Positions 33,170 to 43,900 of a stretch of 64,000 nt of DNA are shown here, in pieces; the first letter of the stretch is position 1, and each line of letters opens with the position of its first letter. The position numbers and the translations under genes were made by a program. The DNA is from Pantanalinema rosaneae (GTDB lineage Bacteria > Cyanobacteriota > Cyanobacteriia > Leptolyngbyales > Leptolyngbyaceae). Under the pieces are notes generated by a model, which searched no databases, was not told the origin of the DNA, and was given only the letters and a program-made list of their open reading frames with translations. Where the stretch lies: positions 38,315-102,314 of the forward strand of contig NZ_JBLZFZ010000023.1 of NCBI RefSeq assembly GCF_050753385.1, in the 5' to 3' direction.

Positions 33170-33775
33170 ATGTCTGATTGTGGCTGTGAGATCAAAGCCA
33201 AGAATGCGGCGGAGCGTAGAACCTTACTCTGGTTGCTGGCGATCAACGGCATCATGTTTGCTGTTGAACTGATCGCGGGATTACTGGCAAACTCGACCGC
33301 CCTGCTGGCAGACTCCCTCGATATGCTGGCAGATGCTACAGTCTACGGCATTTCCTTAGCGGCAGTGGGTGGCTCAAAGCAGGGCAAAATTCGGGCCGCA
33401 CTGATCAGCGGCAGCTTTCAAATCACTCTAGCGGGGTTAGTCCTGGTGGATGGGATCCGGCGATTTATTTTGGGTAGCGAGCCAGAGTCAGGGTGGATGA
33501 TCGGGATTGGGGCGATCGCGCTCCTGGCAAATGTCGTCTGTCTGTTGCTGATCGCCAAACATCGTCAGGGTGAGGTTCACATGCGGGCAAGCTGGATCTT
33601 CTCCAGAAACGATGTGATCGCTAACCTGGGAGTTATTTGTGCCGGGGGCTTGGTGCAGCTATTTAACTCCCGCCTTCCTGACCTAATCATGGGGTTGCTG
33701 ATTACCGGATTAGTGCTGCGAGGTGGGATTGAAATTATCCGAGATGCCCGGAAGGAGCCACTTGAGTCACATTAG
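33170..33775 (+). CDS. Cation diffusion facilitator-like transporter without C-terminal domain
   Basis: A 201-residue protein with six hydrophobic segments and the CDF metal-site pattern: Asp residues in LLADSLDMLADATVYG (helix 2) and SRNDVIANLGVI (helix 5). It ends after helix 6, so it lacks the cytoplasmic domain of about 80-100 residues that most CDF exporters have. The N-terminus MSDCGCE has two Cys that could bind metal. It probably exports Zn2+, Co2+ or a related ion. ATG 33170. Its 3' end overlaps the convergent RND permease gene by 41 bp. Confidence 0.85.
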   Translation: MSDCGCEIKAKNAAERRTLLWLLAINGIMFAVELIAGLLANSTALLADSLDMLADATVYGISLAAVGGSKQGKIRAALISGSFQITLAGLVLVDGIRRFILGSEPESGWMIGIGAIALLANVVCLLLIAKHRQGEVHMRASWIFSRNDVIANLGVICAGGLVQLFNSRLPDLIMGLLITGLVLRGGIEIIRDARKEPLESH

Positions 33776-36700
33776 GCGGTTCTGATCGATCGCGATCGGG
33801 TTGATGGCGAACTTGATCACCGTAGTACATCAGCGGAATCACCACCAGGGTAAGAATTGAAGAGGTTAACATCCCACCTAACAGCGCCCATGCCAACCCT
33901 GACCACACTGGATCATTCAGAATCGACAGCGTCCCTAACATGGTCGTCACACTGGTGAGCAAAATCGGACGAAAGCGCACCGCTCCCGCTTCTAGAATCG
34001 AGGCTTTTAAGCCAGCACCTTCCTTCAGTTTATCCCCAACAAATTCCAGTAACACGATCGCGTTACGCACCACAATCCCGGCTAGCGCAATCACCCCAAT
34101 CATGGCTGTGGCACTGAAGTAGACCCCATTCACCGCAAAGGCAAGCAGAATCCCAATCAATGCCAGGGGAATACTACCCAGAATAATCAACGGTACTTTG
34201 AAACTGCGGAACTGCCCCACCAGAATCAGGTAAATCAGCAGCACTGCCACTAACATCGCCAAACCCAGATCCCGGAACACATCCAGGGTTAATTTCCACT
34301 CTCCATCCCATTGAATCCAGTACCCCTTAGGCAGAGGATGCTGGAAGAAATAAATCAATTGATCAATCACCGCATACACCGAGGAGCGATCGCCCATTTC
34401 TCCCATGACATAGGTGACAGGACGTTGATCTTTATGCAGAATTGGTTGATCAACGGTCGTTGGCTGGAATGTCACTAATTCGGTTAACGGCACCAGGGTT
34501 CCTTTTGCCGTCGGCAGTTGAATTCGAGCTAAATCATCAATACTCTGACGGTTGGCATCGGCAAAACGGATTTGAATTGCCACAGGAGCCAGTTCCCCCG
34601 GTACTTGTAACGTGGAAACCTGAGCACCCGCGATCGCCATGTTCAACGTCTGGGCAATGTCTTGCGTTGTCAGTCCCGCCTGGTTCACTTTATCGCGATC
34701 GACCATCAACCGCATCTGAGGCATTTGGTTTTTCACCGAATCGTCAATATCAACCACTTCGGAGGTATTGCCAAACACCTGCCGTACCTGTTTAGCAATC
34801 TGCCGCAACTGGTTGTAATCCGCTCCATACACCTCTGCTAGCATGGTCGAACGTACTGGTGGACCCGGGGGATCTTCTACCAACTTAACGATCGCATTAT
34901 GTTGCTGGGCAATCTCTGTGAGTTGAGGACGCAACCGAAGAACAATGCCTTCCGACTGCACTGAACGGGCATCTTTGTTGGTTAAATGCACTCGAATATC
35001 CGCGAAATGTTCCCCAATTCGATCGGTCGCTCCCCGCAACATGCCATTAAAATCGATCGGGGCACCTAACCCCACATAGGTTTCAAAATTTGTCACCTCT
35101 GGATCTTGCCGTAATACCGCTTCCAGATCGCGAATCATGCGATCGGTGGTCGCCAATTCTGTTCCCAGGGGCACATCTAATTGCACCAGGAAAGTATCCT
35201 TATTGGCTTTCGGCAACATGCGAAACTTAACAGCTTGGGTCAGGGGCAGCAGGAAGGATGCCAGTAACAATCCCGTGATGCCGAACAACACAAACCGCCG
35301 CCGACTGGCAGAATCCAACAGAGGAGCCATGAGGCGATGATACCAGTGATAAATGCGGGTGGTTTCGATCGCGGGTACGCCCGTTTCACCATTAGCAGCA
35401 TGAGATTTGGGATTAATCTTGATCAATCGCAGGGCTAAAAAAGGAGTAACGGTCAGGGCTAAGGTGGTGCTGACAATCATCGCCACAGGAACATTAAAAG
35501 GAATTGGCCCCATATAAGGCCCCATCATACCCGTGACAAACGCCATCGGAATGAACGCCAGAATCACGGTAATGGTAGAAAGAATGACCGGAGTGCCCAG
35601 TTCATTCACTGCCGCGATCGCGGCCTGGGTTTTCTCCTGCCAGTTCATTCCCGGCTTTTCCTCAAAGTAACGGTGGATATTTTCGGTGACCGCGATTGCA
35701 TCATCCACTAAGGTTCCCAGTGCCAGAATCAAGGCAAACAGAGTAATTCGGTTAATCGTCTGTCCAGAAATCCAGCCTACCGCTAATGTCCCTGCCAGAG
35801 TCAAAGGAATCACAAACGCCACAATCATAGACTCACGCCAGCCCAAAAAAATCACCAGTAATCCTACAACGGTAGCAATAGCAATGCCTAAACTTTGATA
35901 CAAATCGCCCACCGCTCTCGCTGCTGTCTGCCCATCATTCCGAGTCACTGCAATCGTTACGCCAGGAGGCAATTGTGGCTTCAGTGCTTCCACCCGCTGA
36001 AAAATCTGTTGCGCCACGGTAACGGCATTTGTCCCTTTTTGTTTGGCAATCCCGATCGTAATCGCCGGTTGCTCAACAAAGTCCCCAGTTGGACGGGCTT
36101 TCGAGTCGGGATAGGGGTTACTGACATCCCAATCCTGGCGATACTGAATCCGGGAGAGCGTAGTGCGATCGGCGAAATCATCTACCACCGTTGCCACATC
36201 CCGCAGATAGATCGGCGAAGTTGAACCCTGCCCAAACCCAACCATAATTTCGCCCACATCGGCGGCGGATTGAAACAGATTCCCCCCCTCAATAAACAGC
36301 CGATTTGCTCCCACAGAGACATCTCCGGCTGGCAGACGAACATTTTCCCCCTGAAGCCGTTGGGCAATTTGGGCGGGTGATAATTTGTAACTGGCCAGTT
36401 TATCCGGATCGAGATCGACTCGAATCGCCCGAGGTTGTCCGCCCGTGATCGTCAGGTTCGCGGTATTGGGAATGCTGCGTAAGTCTTCCAGTAAGCGTTC
36501 TCCTACTCGCCGCAGTTGATTATCACTGTAATTCTTACCTGTTACTGTCAGCGTGACGATCGGCACATCGTCGATAATTACAGGTTTGACCAGATAACGG
36601 GCACCCGGCGGTAATAAATCCTGGTAGCTATACAGATGATTTTGTAGTTTGAATAAAGAATCTTCCCAATTCTGCCCCACAAAAAACTGTACTGTAATCT

Positions 36701-37007
36701 TAGCTGCCGAATCTTGCGATGCCGAATAGATATGTTCCACTCCCGGCAACTCCCGTAGCTTTGCCTCGATCGGAGTCGTTAGAGTTTTCTCCACCACTTC
36801 AGCCGGGGCACCGGGATAGGGCAGATAGACCTCGGCGGCGGGGACGACAATCTGGGGATTCTCTTCTTTCGGAGTCAGCATCACTGCCCCCAATCCAAAA
36901 ATCACCAGTGCCGCAATCACTAGAATAGTAAGTTGGGAGTTGATGAAATAGGCAGTAATCCGCCCGATCAGGCTGTAGTCTTGGGAGGAGTCGGTGGAGG
37001 AAGACAT
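33735..37007 (-). CDS. RND efflux permease, first
   Basis: A 1090-residue inner-membrane pump with the 12-helix, two-porter-loop layout of RND proteins. Helix 4 carries the proton-relay Asp pair (LALGTLVDDAIAVTENIHRY). Lengths and repeats are complete. It exports drugs, lipids or metals in exchange for protons with the adaptor encoded just upstream (18 bp gap). No outer-membrane partner is in this operon. ATG 37007. The operon order on the minus strand is DUF3122 protein, SCP2-like protein, rhodanese, adaptor, permease. The last 41 bp overlap the 3' end of the CDF-like gene on the other strand. Confidence 0.93.
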   Translation of the reverse strand: MSSSTDSSQDYSLIGRITAYFINSQLTILVIAALVIFGLGAVMLTPKEENPQIVVPAAEVYLPYPGAPAEVVEKTLTTPIEAKLRELPGVEHIYSASQDSAAKITVQFFVGQNWEDSLFKLQNHLYSYQDLLPPGARYLVKPVIIDDVPIVTLTVTGKNYSDNQLRRVGERLLEDLRSIPNTANLTITGGQPRAIRVDLDPDKLASYKLSPAQIAQRLQGENVRLPAGDVSVGANRLFIEGGNLFQSAADVGEIMVGFGQGSTSPIYLRDVATVVDDFADRTTLSRIQYRQDWDVSNPYPDSKARPTGDFVEQPAITIGIAKQKGTNAVTVAQQIFQRVEALKPQLPPGVTIAVTRNDGQTAARAVGDLYQSLGIAIATVVGLLVIFLGWRESMIVAFVIPLTLAGTLAVGWISGQTINRITLFALILALGTLVDDAIAVTENIHRYFEEKPGMNWQEKTQAAIAAVNELGTPVILSTITVILAFIPMAFVTGMMGPYMGPIPFNVPVAMIVSTTLALTVTPFLALRLIKINPKSHAANGETGVPAIETTRIYHWYHRLMAPLLDSASRRRFVLFGITGLLLASFLLPLTQAVKFRMLPKANKDTFLVQLDVPLGTELATTDRMIRDLEAVLRQDPEVTNFETYVGLGAPIDFNGMLRGATDRIGEHFADIRVHLTNKDARSVQSEGIVLRLRPQLTEIAQQHNAIVKLVEDPPGPPVRSTMLAEVYGADYNQLRQIAKQVRQVFGNTSEVVDIDDSVKNQMPQMRLMVDRDKVNQAGLTTQDIAQTLNMAIAGAQVSTLQVPGELAPVAIQIRFADANRQSIDDLARIQLPTAKGTLVPLTELVTFQPTTVDQPILHKDQRPVTYVMGEMGDRSSVYAVIDQLIYFFQHPLPKGYWIQWDGEWKLTLDVFRDLGLAMLVAVLLIYLILVGQFRSFKVPLIILGSIPLALIGILLAFAVNGVYFSATAMIGVIALAGIVVRNAIVLLEFVGDKLKEGAGLKASILEAGAVRFRPILLTSVTTMLGTLSILNDPVWSGLAWALLGGMLTSSILTLVVIPLMYYGDQVRHQPDRDRSEPPNVTQVAPSGHLG

Positions 37008-37025
37008 GGGGAACGAGAAATAGGA

Positions 37026-38324
37026 TTAATTGATCTGAACTGGGACACCGTCTTTTAGGTCTGGAGAGGGTTTTAGTACCAGATGATCGCCATCCGTGAG
37101 TCCTGAAAAGACTTCAACCTTAGTACCGTGGACTTTACCTGTGGTAATGGGTTGGAAGGATGCTTGACCATTTGTAACTTTGTAGGCTCCAGTGATGCCG
37201 AATTGCTGCACGATCGCGGATTGTGGAATCATTAGCGTTGTGCGATCGCTTGTTCCCAGAGCGGTTACTGACTTGGCTAATTTCAGTCGTCCGAACATGC
37301 CTGGAAGCATGTCCGGGGTGCGATTTAAGCCAATTTTGACCGTGAAGTTGCGGCTAGTAGGATCGGCAGAGGGGATGATTTGACTGACAGTACCAGCGAT
37401 CTCGCGATTTAAGGCATCCAAATGGATCGAAACCGACTCTCCCTGGCGCATTTGGGTAATCAGCGATTCGGGCACCTGGGTACTGAAGCGGAGGCGATCG
37501 CTACTTTCCAGTGTCACCAGGGGTTGTCCGGCTCCTGCCATTGCCCCCACTTCGGTATGTTTGCGAGTCACCACCCCATTTAACGGAGCTACGATCGTCC
37601 CATAGTGGAGATTGGCTGATGTTTGCGCCACCTGTGCCTGTGCCTGTTTGACCTGCGCCTGTGCCTGATTCATGGTCGCCTGCGATTGGGCAATGCCAGC
37701 CTGAATTTGTTGAATGCGAGCCTGAGTCATTTGCACCCGCATATTGGCTTTATCCAGTAATTGCTGGCTCACGGCCCCTTCTCCTTGCAGCATCAACATC
37801 CGCTTTTGTTCTAAGCGCGCATCTGCCAGTTCCGCTGCGGTTTCTAACAAGCGGGCACGGGCTTCCTGCATTCGGGCTTGAGCAGTCTGGTAATTGGACT
37901 GTGCCATATTCACCCCTGCTAATGCCTGACTCCCCTGCGCTTGAATATCTGCCACATCAATCACCGCAATCGTATCTCCGGCATTGATCCGATCACCCTC
38001 CTGTACCGTCAATTGCCGAATATGTCCCATGACTCGGCTACTCAACGTCACGGTTTCCATCGGCTCCACAGTTCCCGTTAGCACCCGATTCGTAGCAATA
38101 TTGTGTGGACGGGCGATCGCCGTTTTGACTGGGATTGGTGTCGAGCCGGATGGGGCAGCCGATACCAGCTTAACGGACGATAACGGCTCATTTCTCGTTT
38201 GACTGAGCCACCAACCGCCACCCGCCGAAAGGAGCATTAACCCCACCATCAACCCAATCGTCCGAAAGAAGCGAAAGCGGGACGGGGACTCGGCTGAAGG
38301 ATGGGGTAGCTTGTCCATGATCAT
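37026..38324 (-). CDS. RND efflux adaptor (membrane fusion protein), first
   Basis: A 432-residue HlyD/AcrA-type adaptor. A membrane anchor (about 20-38) is followed by a biotinyl-lipoyl-like half (RQLTVQEGDRINAGDTIAVI), a long alpha-hairpin of Gln and Ala-rich heptads (about 120-225) and the second half (YGTIVAPLNGVVTRKHTEVG), then beta-barrel and proximal domains. It joins the permease at 33735-37007 to an outer-membrane channel. ATG 38324 follows GGAGATGG. It lies 18 bp before the permease gene. Confidence 0.92.
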   Translation of the reverse strand: MIMDKLPHPSAESPSRFRFFRTIGLMVGLMLLSAGGGWWLSQTRNEPLSSVKLVSAAPSGSTPIPVKTAIARPHNIATNRVLTGTVEPMETVTLSSRVMGHIRQLTVQEGDRINAGDTIAVIDVADIQAQGSQALAGVNMAQSNYQTAQARMQEARARLLETAAELADARLEQKRMLMLQGEGAVSQQLLDKANMRVQMTQARIQQIQAGIAQSQATMNQAQAQVKQAQAQVAQTSANLHYGTIVAPLNGVVTRKHTEVGAMAGAGQPLVTLESSDRLRFSTQVPESLITQMRQGESVSIHLDALNREIAGTVSQIIPSADPTSRNFTVKIGLNRTPDMLPGMFGRLKLAKSVTALGTSDRTTLMIPQSAIVQQFGITGAYKVTNGQASFQPITTGKVHGTKVEVFSGLTDGDHLVLKPSPDLKDGVPVQIN

Positions 38325-38342
38325 GATGCCATCTCCTGTTGG

Positions 38343-38690
38343 TTAAACTGAATTACCACGTTGCAAGGGATACCCCATCTGTTGCCATGCCATTGTGCCA
38401 CCCTTCAGGTTATAGACTTGGCGATAGCCCTGCGACACTAGCCACTGAGCCGCGATCGCGCTTCGATGGCCGGATAGACAGGTCAGGACGATCGCTCGAT
38501 CCTTCGGAATAGCTTGCAGAATGCGATTTTGGCTGAATCGGTGTGCGCCTGGGATATGTCCCATCCAATATTCGATCCAGCCCCGCACATCAATGATCAT
38601 CAATTGATTTTGTCGTGACTTGAGTTGGCTTGGAGTTAACGACACTGGATTTATTGTTGTTTGCTTCATTGATTTCGATTTTGATTTCAT
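38343..38690 (-). CDS. Rhodanese-domain protein
   Basis: A 115-residue single-domain rhodanese. The catalytic Cys lies in VLTCLSGHRSA, and the flanking motifs (MIIDVRGWIEYWMGHIPGA, NLKGGTMAWQQMGYPL) are typical. It would carry sulfur as a cysteine persulfide. The N-terminal 12 residues are Lys/Ser-rich (MKSKSKSMKQTT), so ATG 38690 is tentative; Met8 is an alternative. It sits inside the efflux operon, which suggests a sulfur or thiol-stress link. Confidence 0.9.
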   Translation of the reverse strand: MKSKSKSMKQTTINPVSLTPSQLKSRQNQLMIIDVRGWIEYWMGHIPGAHRFSQNRILQAIPKDRAIVLTCLSGHRSAIAAQWLVSQGYRQVYNLKGGTMAWQQMGYPLQRGNSV

Positions 38691-38783
38691 TAAATCTGTC
38701 CTGAATCGGAGGGTGTTTAGCCAATCAATCTTGCTAGGGAGAGCAGCGGATCATCATTACCGATTACCGATCTCCTTATCACA

Positions 38784-39179
38784 TCAGACCTTACTCATCA
38801 CTGAAAATGATTTAATAAATGGTCCTGCCATCCGGGGATCTTTGATCATGGCAGTGTAGTCTCCCACCCGAAATTGCAGCTTCCGGCTGACATAGGCCAT
38901 GCTCAATCCCATCATGTTCAATCCTTTGGTTTTCCATTGTTGCCAGTGGTCGCGATCGGCGCGTAAGTCCCAATTTAAGGGTTGCCCAGTATACGCACCG
39001 GCGGACACCACTCGACCGTCTGCCACCGTTAGCACTCCAGTTGGAGTTGGGTCATTTTCAAACCCATAGCCAATCACAGAATTAAAATGAATTTTGGCAA
39101 GGGCATCCGCTAGTTCTGGTTCGGCATTCCATTGCTCACCAAACGCTTGCATCCATTCCGGTGAAAATAACTCTGCCAT
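38784..39179 (-). CDS. SCP2-like (sterol carrier) domain protein
   Basis: A 131-residue soluble protein resembling SCP2 domains, with an N-terminal helix (SPEWMQAFGEQWNAEPELADA) and a beta-strand region (GVLTVADGRVVSAGAY) ending in MAGPFIKSFSVMSKV. Such domains bind lipids. ATG 39179 follows GGAGAAC. It is second in the efflux operon. The call is by pattern; sequence identity could not be measured. Confidence 0.65.
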   Translation of the reverse strand: MAELFSPEWMQAFGEQWNAEPELADALAKIHFNSVIGYGFENDPTPTGVLTVADGRVVSAGAYTGQPLNWDLRADRDHWQQWKTKGLNMMGLSMAYVSRKLQFRVGDYTAMIKDPRMAGPFIKSFSVMSKV

Positions 39180-39241
39180 TGCTGTTCTCCAAATCTGTGA
39201 ATCAATTAAAGTGTTTAGCCATCAAAACCTTGGGAATACCG

Positions 39242-39802
39242 TTATTGCCATGAGGAATTGGCGACAGTTAGCCATTCCTCAACCAACAACGGTGAAATAG
39301 ACAAGCTGATAGTTTCCCCGCTCAGGGTAGGGAACGACAACTTCAGGGGAATTTCTGGTTGTAACTGGGGTAAGAGTGGCTGAAGATCGTATTGCCCGAT
39401 ATGAACCTCGGACTGGGCAGTATCGGCAAAGATTGCCCTGGAAACGTCTGCCGCCGTGAGCCTTGTCCCCAGGGAATTGGTTAAGGTCAACGGTTGAGAG
39501 CGATCGAGGGCAGCGACACCCGGAAACCCAACCAGCCTTAACTCAAAACTCGTTTGACCATTGGGACGAATCCGTTTAAATGCCACCGTTTGCCAGGGAT
39601 TACCATGTTGATCTTTCAGGGTTTGGCGTGACTGATATACAACCTGCCCTGGAGCTTCCTCCAGGTTCCGAATCGCCGCCGTTGCCGGAGAAGGATTCAG
39701 GATACCCAACCCGAGCAGAATCGCTAAAACGATCGCGCCTAATAGCAACAACCACGAAAATATCTGGCGAATTTGACATGCTGTGAATCGGTTTCTGCCC
39801 AT
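39242..39802 (-). CDS. DUF3122 secreted protein
   Basis: About 186 residues from ATG 39802: a signal or anchor helix (FSWLLLLGAIVLAILLGLG) then a beta-rich exported domain with YQSRQTLKDQHGNPWQTVAFKR, the mark of DUF3122, a cyanobacterial family. The frame can be extended to TTG 39847, which lies upstream of the hydrophobic segment without adding a signal, so the shorter start is used. It is first in the efflux operon, behind a palindromic operator. Confidence 0.85.
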   Translation of the reverse strand: MGRNRFTACQIRQIFSWLLLLGAIVLAILLGLGILNPSPATAAIRNLEEAPGQVVYQSRQTLKDQHGNPWQTVAFKRIRPNGQTSFELRLVGFPGVAALDRSQPLTLTNSLGTRLTAADVSRAIFADTAQSEVHIGQYDLQPLLPQLQPEIPLKLSFPTLSGETISLSISPLLVEEWLTVANSSWQ

Positions 39803-39867
39803 TATCCTTATCCCCTGGCTGGCATCAGATGAGTTCAGCCCTAACAATGCTGTCCTAGTCTAATACT

Positions 39868-39885
39868 ACTATACAGTTATATAGT
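39868..39885 (-). promoter_or_regulatory. Palindromic operator inside the efflux-operon promoter
   Basis: On the plus strand ACTATA-N6-TATAGT is symmetric. Read on the minus strand, TTGTCA (-35) and TAGTAT (-10) are 17 bp apart and flank this palindrome, so a bound protein would block RNA polymerase. This fits repression of the DUF3122-SCP2-rhodanese-RND operon. No regulator gene is adjacent. Confidence 0.5.
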
Positions 39886-40004
39886 TGACAAGGTGATATT
39901 GCCTAACTCTGATCCCGGCCATTGGGACTCCCAGGAGGCTGGGCGATCGACCTACTCTTTGCGAGTGATTGTTTTAGGCTTGTCACTCCTGGTAAGATGC
40001 CTGG

Positions 40005-40850
40005 ATGCTTTTAGAACGTTACTCTTCCACGCAATCAGGATGGTCATTAGACCAGCGAGATCCCCAGGTGATTCGATCGCTCCTGCCGATCTGGCAATGG
40101 CTGTATCAGCACTACTTCCGGGTTGAGACCAGTGGTTGGCAGCAGATCCCAGAGCAGGGACAGGTGCTGTTGATCGGCTCCCATAATGGAGGCTTGGCAG
40201 CGCCCGACATGTTCATGATGATGTATGACTGGTTTTGCCGCTTTGGTGTAGACCGTCCGGCTTACGGCTTAATGCATCCCCGCGTCTGGCAGGTGAGTCC
40301 CTGGCTGGCAGATCTCGCGGTTAAAGCGGGGGCACTTGTCGCTCATCCCAAAATGGCGATCGCGGCATTGCGGCAGGGTGCTAGTTTATTGATTTATCCC
40401 GGTGGTGCCGAGGATGCCTTTCGTCCCCACAGCCTCCGGCAGCAAATCCATTTTGCCGGACGAAAAGCATTCATCCGCATTGCCTTGCGCGAACAGGTGA
40501 CGATCGTGCCCGTCATTTCCTACGGCGCACATGATACCTTGATTGTGCTGGCTGACCTTTACAAGCAGGTGAAACAACTGCATGAACGGGGCATGCCCTG
40601 GTTGTTTGGCATTGACCCCGTAGTATTTCCCATTTATTTAGGCTTGCCGTGGGGATTGGCGATCGGGCCGCTGCCGCATATTCCACCCCCCATCAAAATC
40701 TATACCCATGTGTGCCGACCGATCGTGTTTGAGCGTTACGGCAATCAAGCCGCGACCGATCGGCGCTATGTCGATGCCTGTTATGACTTAGTGTGTCGCC
40801 AGATGCAACAGGAGTTGGATGATTTAATCGATCGCGTTCATCCCGCTTAA
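40005..40850 (+). CDS. Lysophospholipid acyltransferase-family protein
   Basis: A 281-residue acyltransferase-fold protein. The catalytic His is in IGSHNGGLAAPD (about 58-69), with the His-Asp distance longer than the classic HX4D. YPGGAEDAFRP (about 131-141) is the second motif, as in DGAT2 and phytyl-ester-synthase-like enzymes. A likely product is an esterified lipid (membrane lipid, diacylglycerol or ester). No signal or clear transmembrane helix is seen. ATG 40005. It is divergent from the efflux operon. Confidence 0.8.
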   Translation: MLLERYSSTQSGWSLDQRDPQVIRSLLPIWQWLYQHYFRVETSGWQQIPEQGQVLLIGSHNGGLAAPDMFMMMYDWFCRFGVDRPAYGLMHPRVWQVSPWLADLAVKAGALVAHPKMAIAALRQGASLLIYPGGAEDAFRPHSLRQQIHFAGRKAFIRIALREQVTIVPVISYGAHDTLIVLADLYKQVKQLHERGMPWLFGIDPVVFPIYLGLPWGLAIGPLPHIPPPIKIYTHVCRPIVFERYGNQAATDRRYVDACYDLVCRQMQQELDDLIDRVHPA

Positions 40851-40967
40851 TCTAGATTCGGAAGGGGTGGGTGTTGTTCAAACTCCCTCGAATTGCATCA
40901 GTTGATCGGCTAAACCCACCCGGACAATCTACGGAATTATTCAGAGCGCGATCCCTGGATGGCACGT

Positions 40968-43900
40968 TCACCCTGCGATCGGTAGGCGAATCAGCAACTC
41001 GGTTCCCTGCCCGACTTCAGACTGCACCTCCAGGCTCCCGCCATGTTTTTCCACCACAATCTGGCGGGCGATCGCTAAGCCTAAGCCCGTCCCCTTGCCC
41101 ACACCTTTGGTAGTAAACAGGTAATCAAACACCCTGGCTTTCACGGTCTCAGGCATTCCTGTCCCGTTATCACCGATGCGAATTTCAACGGCATTTGGGT
41201 CAGTCAGGGTGGTGTGAATCGTGATGGTCTGGGGATTGGCTTGCAATTCCGCAAAAGAGGACTGCTGCGCCATTTCATCAAACACATCGATCGCATTTGC
41301 CAGAATATTCATGAACACCTGGTTTAACTGTCCGGGAAAACACTGGATTTCCGGCAGATCACCGTAGTTCTGCATTACGGCGATCGCCGGACGATATTCA
41401 TTCGCTTTAAGCCGATACTTCAAAATCAGCAGTGTGCTATTAATGCCATCATGCAGATTGGCACTGACCTTGTGTTCGGCATCGGCGCGGGAAAACGTCC
41501 GCAGGCTGGTGCTGATGGACTGGATGCGATCGGTGGCTCCGGTCATGGAGTCCAGCAATTTGGGCAGATCTGCCGTCAAAAATTCCAGATCAACGTCTTC
41601 GGCATGTTCCTGTACGGGAGCCGCTGCCTGGGGGTGATGTTGCTGGTAGAGGGCAAGCTGGTGCAGTAAATCCTCTACATAGTCTTTGGCATTATTGATG
41701 CTGCCATTGAGAAAGCCGATCGGGTTATTAATTTCATGGGCAACGCCAGCGACCAGATTCCCCAGGGATGCCATTTTTTCATTCTGCACAATCTGGAGTT
41801 GGGATTGTTCCAGTTGTTGGGCGTAGACCTGAGCCTGCTGATACAGACGAGCATTTTCCAGGGAGATCGCGGCCTGGGCACAAAGGAAGTTCAACAGTTC
41901 CACCCGATCGCGGGTAAACGCCCCTGCTGTGACCTGGTTCTCCAGGTATAAGATGGCGACCAGTTTGCTTTGATGCAGAATTGGGGTACACAGCATACTC
42001 TTGGGTTGCTGCTGCACCACATACGCATCCGTTGCCAGGGTAGGATGGGCAGCGGCTTCCACAATCACAACAGGTTGGAGATTCCGCCGAACGGTGTTGA
42101 TTAAGCTATGGGGCAGTTCCTGACTCTCCGATAGGGCGACAGAAGTGACCTGAGCAGGGTGATCCAGGGTAGCGATCGCTTCCACAAACCACTGGTTCTG
42201 CCGAGGCATGAGTAATCCGCCTTTGTCGGCTCCTGCATTTTCCAATACCGTGTGCAGCAATGTGGCTAATAGTTTATCCAGTTGAATTTCACTGGACAGC
42301 GTTTGGGAGGCTTTCAGGACGGTTGCCAGGTCGAGAGTCGCTGAAATGCTGCTGCTACCCGAGGTGGAAGATTGAGTCGCAGGGGGCTGAATAGTCGATG
42401 AGGGGTCGGCGGCGAACACGGTTTCCGTTGGCGATAGAGCGATCGGCTGATGCTGCAAAACGGACAGAAGCAGGCTGGGATAACGCCGTTCTAAGTCCTG
42501 AACTTTGGCGGTTGCGCCCCAGCGAGCGTAGCCATAGTAGGCGTTGATCAGATAATCCTGAGCAATTTTTTCCTTGCCCCAGTTGAGGTAGAATTTAGCC
42601 GCGAGTTCGTTGGCGAGGGCTTCCTCCTGAAGATAGCCATTTGCTTTCGCCGTTGCGATCGCTGAGTCATAGTGTGCGATCGCGGTCGAATAGTCCTGAG
42701 TGATCCGAGCGGTTTCTGCCTTGACCAAGCAATACAGGTGCAGAAAATTGTCGGGACAGTTCTGTGCCCAGAGTTCAATCTGGTTTTGATAGGTTGTGAT
42801 TTTCTGCCAGTAGTCTAACTGCTGCTCTTCGCTTGCCGTGGGATAAAGCGACACCAGAAGCAGAGTATAGATAAACAGGTGGTGGGCATAGGGGAGCAAG
42901 CCTTGAGGGGCGACATTAATAATTTCCGCATCTGCCTGTTTGCCATACTCCAGGGCTTCCTCCAGGCGATCGAAATAGAAAAGAACTTGCGTCTTGAGAA
43001 TATTGAAAATACAAATGACCTGCCAGTTCTTATGGAGTTGACATTGCTCTAAGTACTCATTCTCAGAGTGATAGGGAATGGGTTCGAGCAGATTTTCCTG
43101 CTCCGGGTCACCCATGAAATCGGCAACGATCGCCAGTCCCCCAATCATTAAGTCGATCGCCCATTGATTTTTGTGTTTCTGACTGAACTTGAGAGATTCC
43201 GTAATCTCATCAAACAGCTGTTCCAGGGGAACGCTCTGATAGAAACGACAATACATGTTATGCCCGAACGCATAGGCGGCATACTGCAAGTTACTGGACT
43301 CTAAACCGACGCGATAGGATGCCAGATAATCTTCAGTTGCCACACTGAGGGGATGCGACCAATGCCGAAGCGAGCTGCCAATCATCAAATAAGCAACACT
43401 TTCAGCCGATTTGTTATTAAACCCTTGAATCAGTTGGAGGGTAATTTCCAGTAACTTATCTGTCTCCTGGTAATTATTCAAGGCATATCCGCGCAAGCCG
43501 CCAAACGCAGGGTAGATATAGCCAATTTCCGAAGTGTTGCCGTATTGCAGACATAAGTTAACGGCTTTGGCGCAGATGACCGACCACAAGCGCTGGTGCG
43601 ATCGATAGGTTGGCGGCCCCATACTAATTAACAGCTTAATCGCCATTTTTTGTTCGGGTTGCGTCATCATCGGCAACTGGGCCAGCCACTCAAAGGAGCG
43701 ATCGTGCAAAATTTCAGTAGAGACAGCGAGTTCCGCTTCCAGCGCCGCTTCTAAATTATCTTCGGGCAGATCGATGCCAATCAGGGCAAGCGCCTGACGA
43801 CCCGCTTGAAGCGCCTCCGGGTATTTAGCCTGTAAGGTATATTGGACGATCGCCATGTTGTAGACATCGGCTTTTTCCAGGGGCGCTTTGGCGTTTTCCA

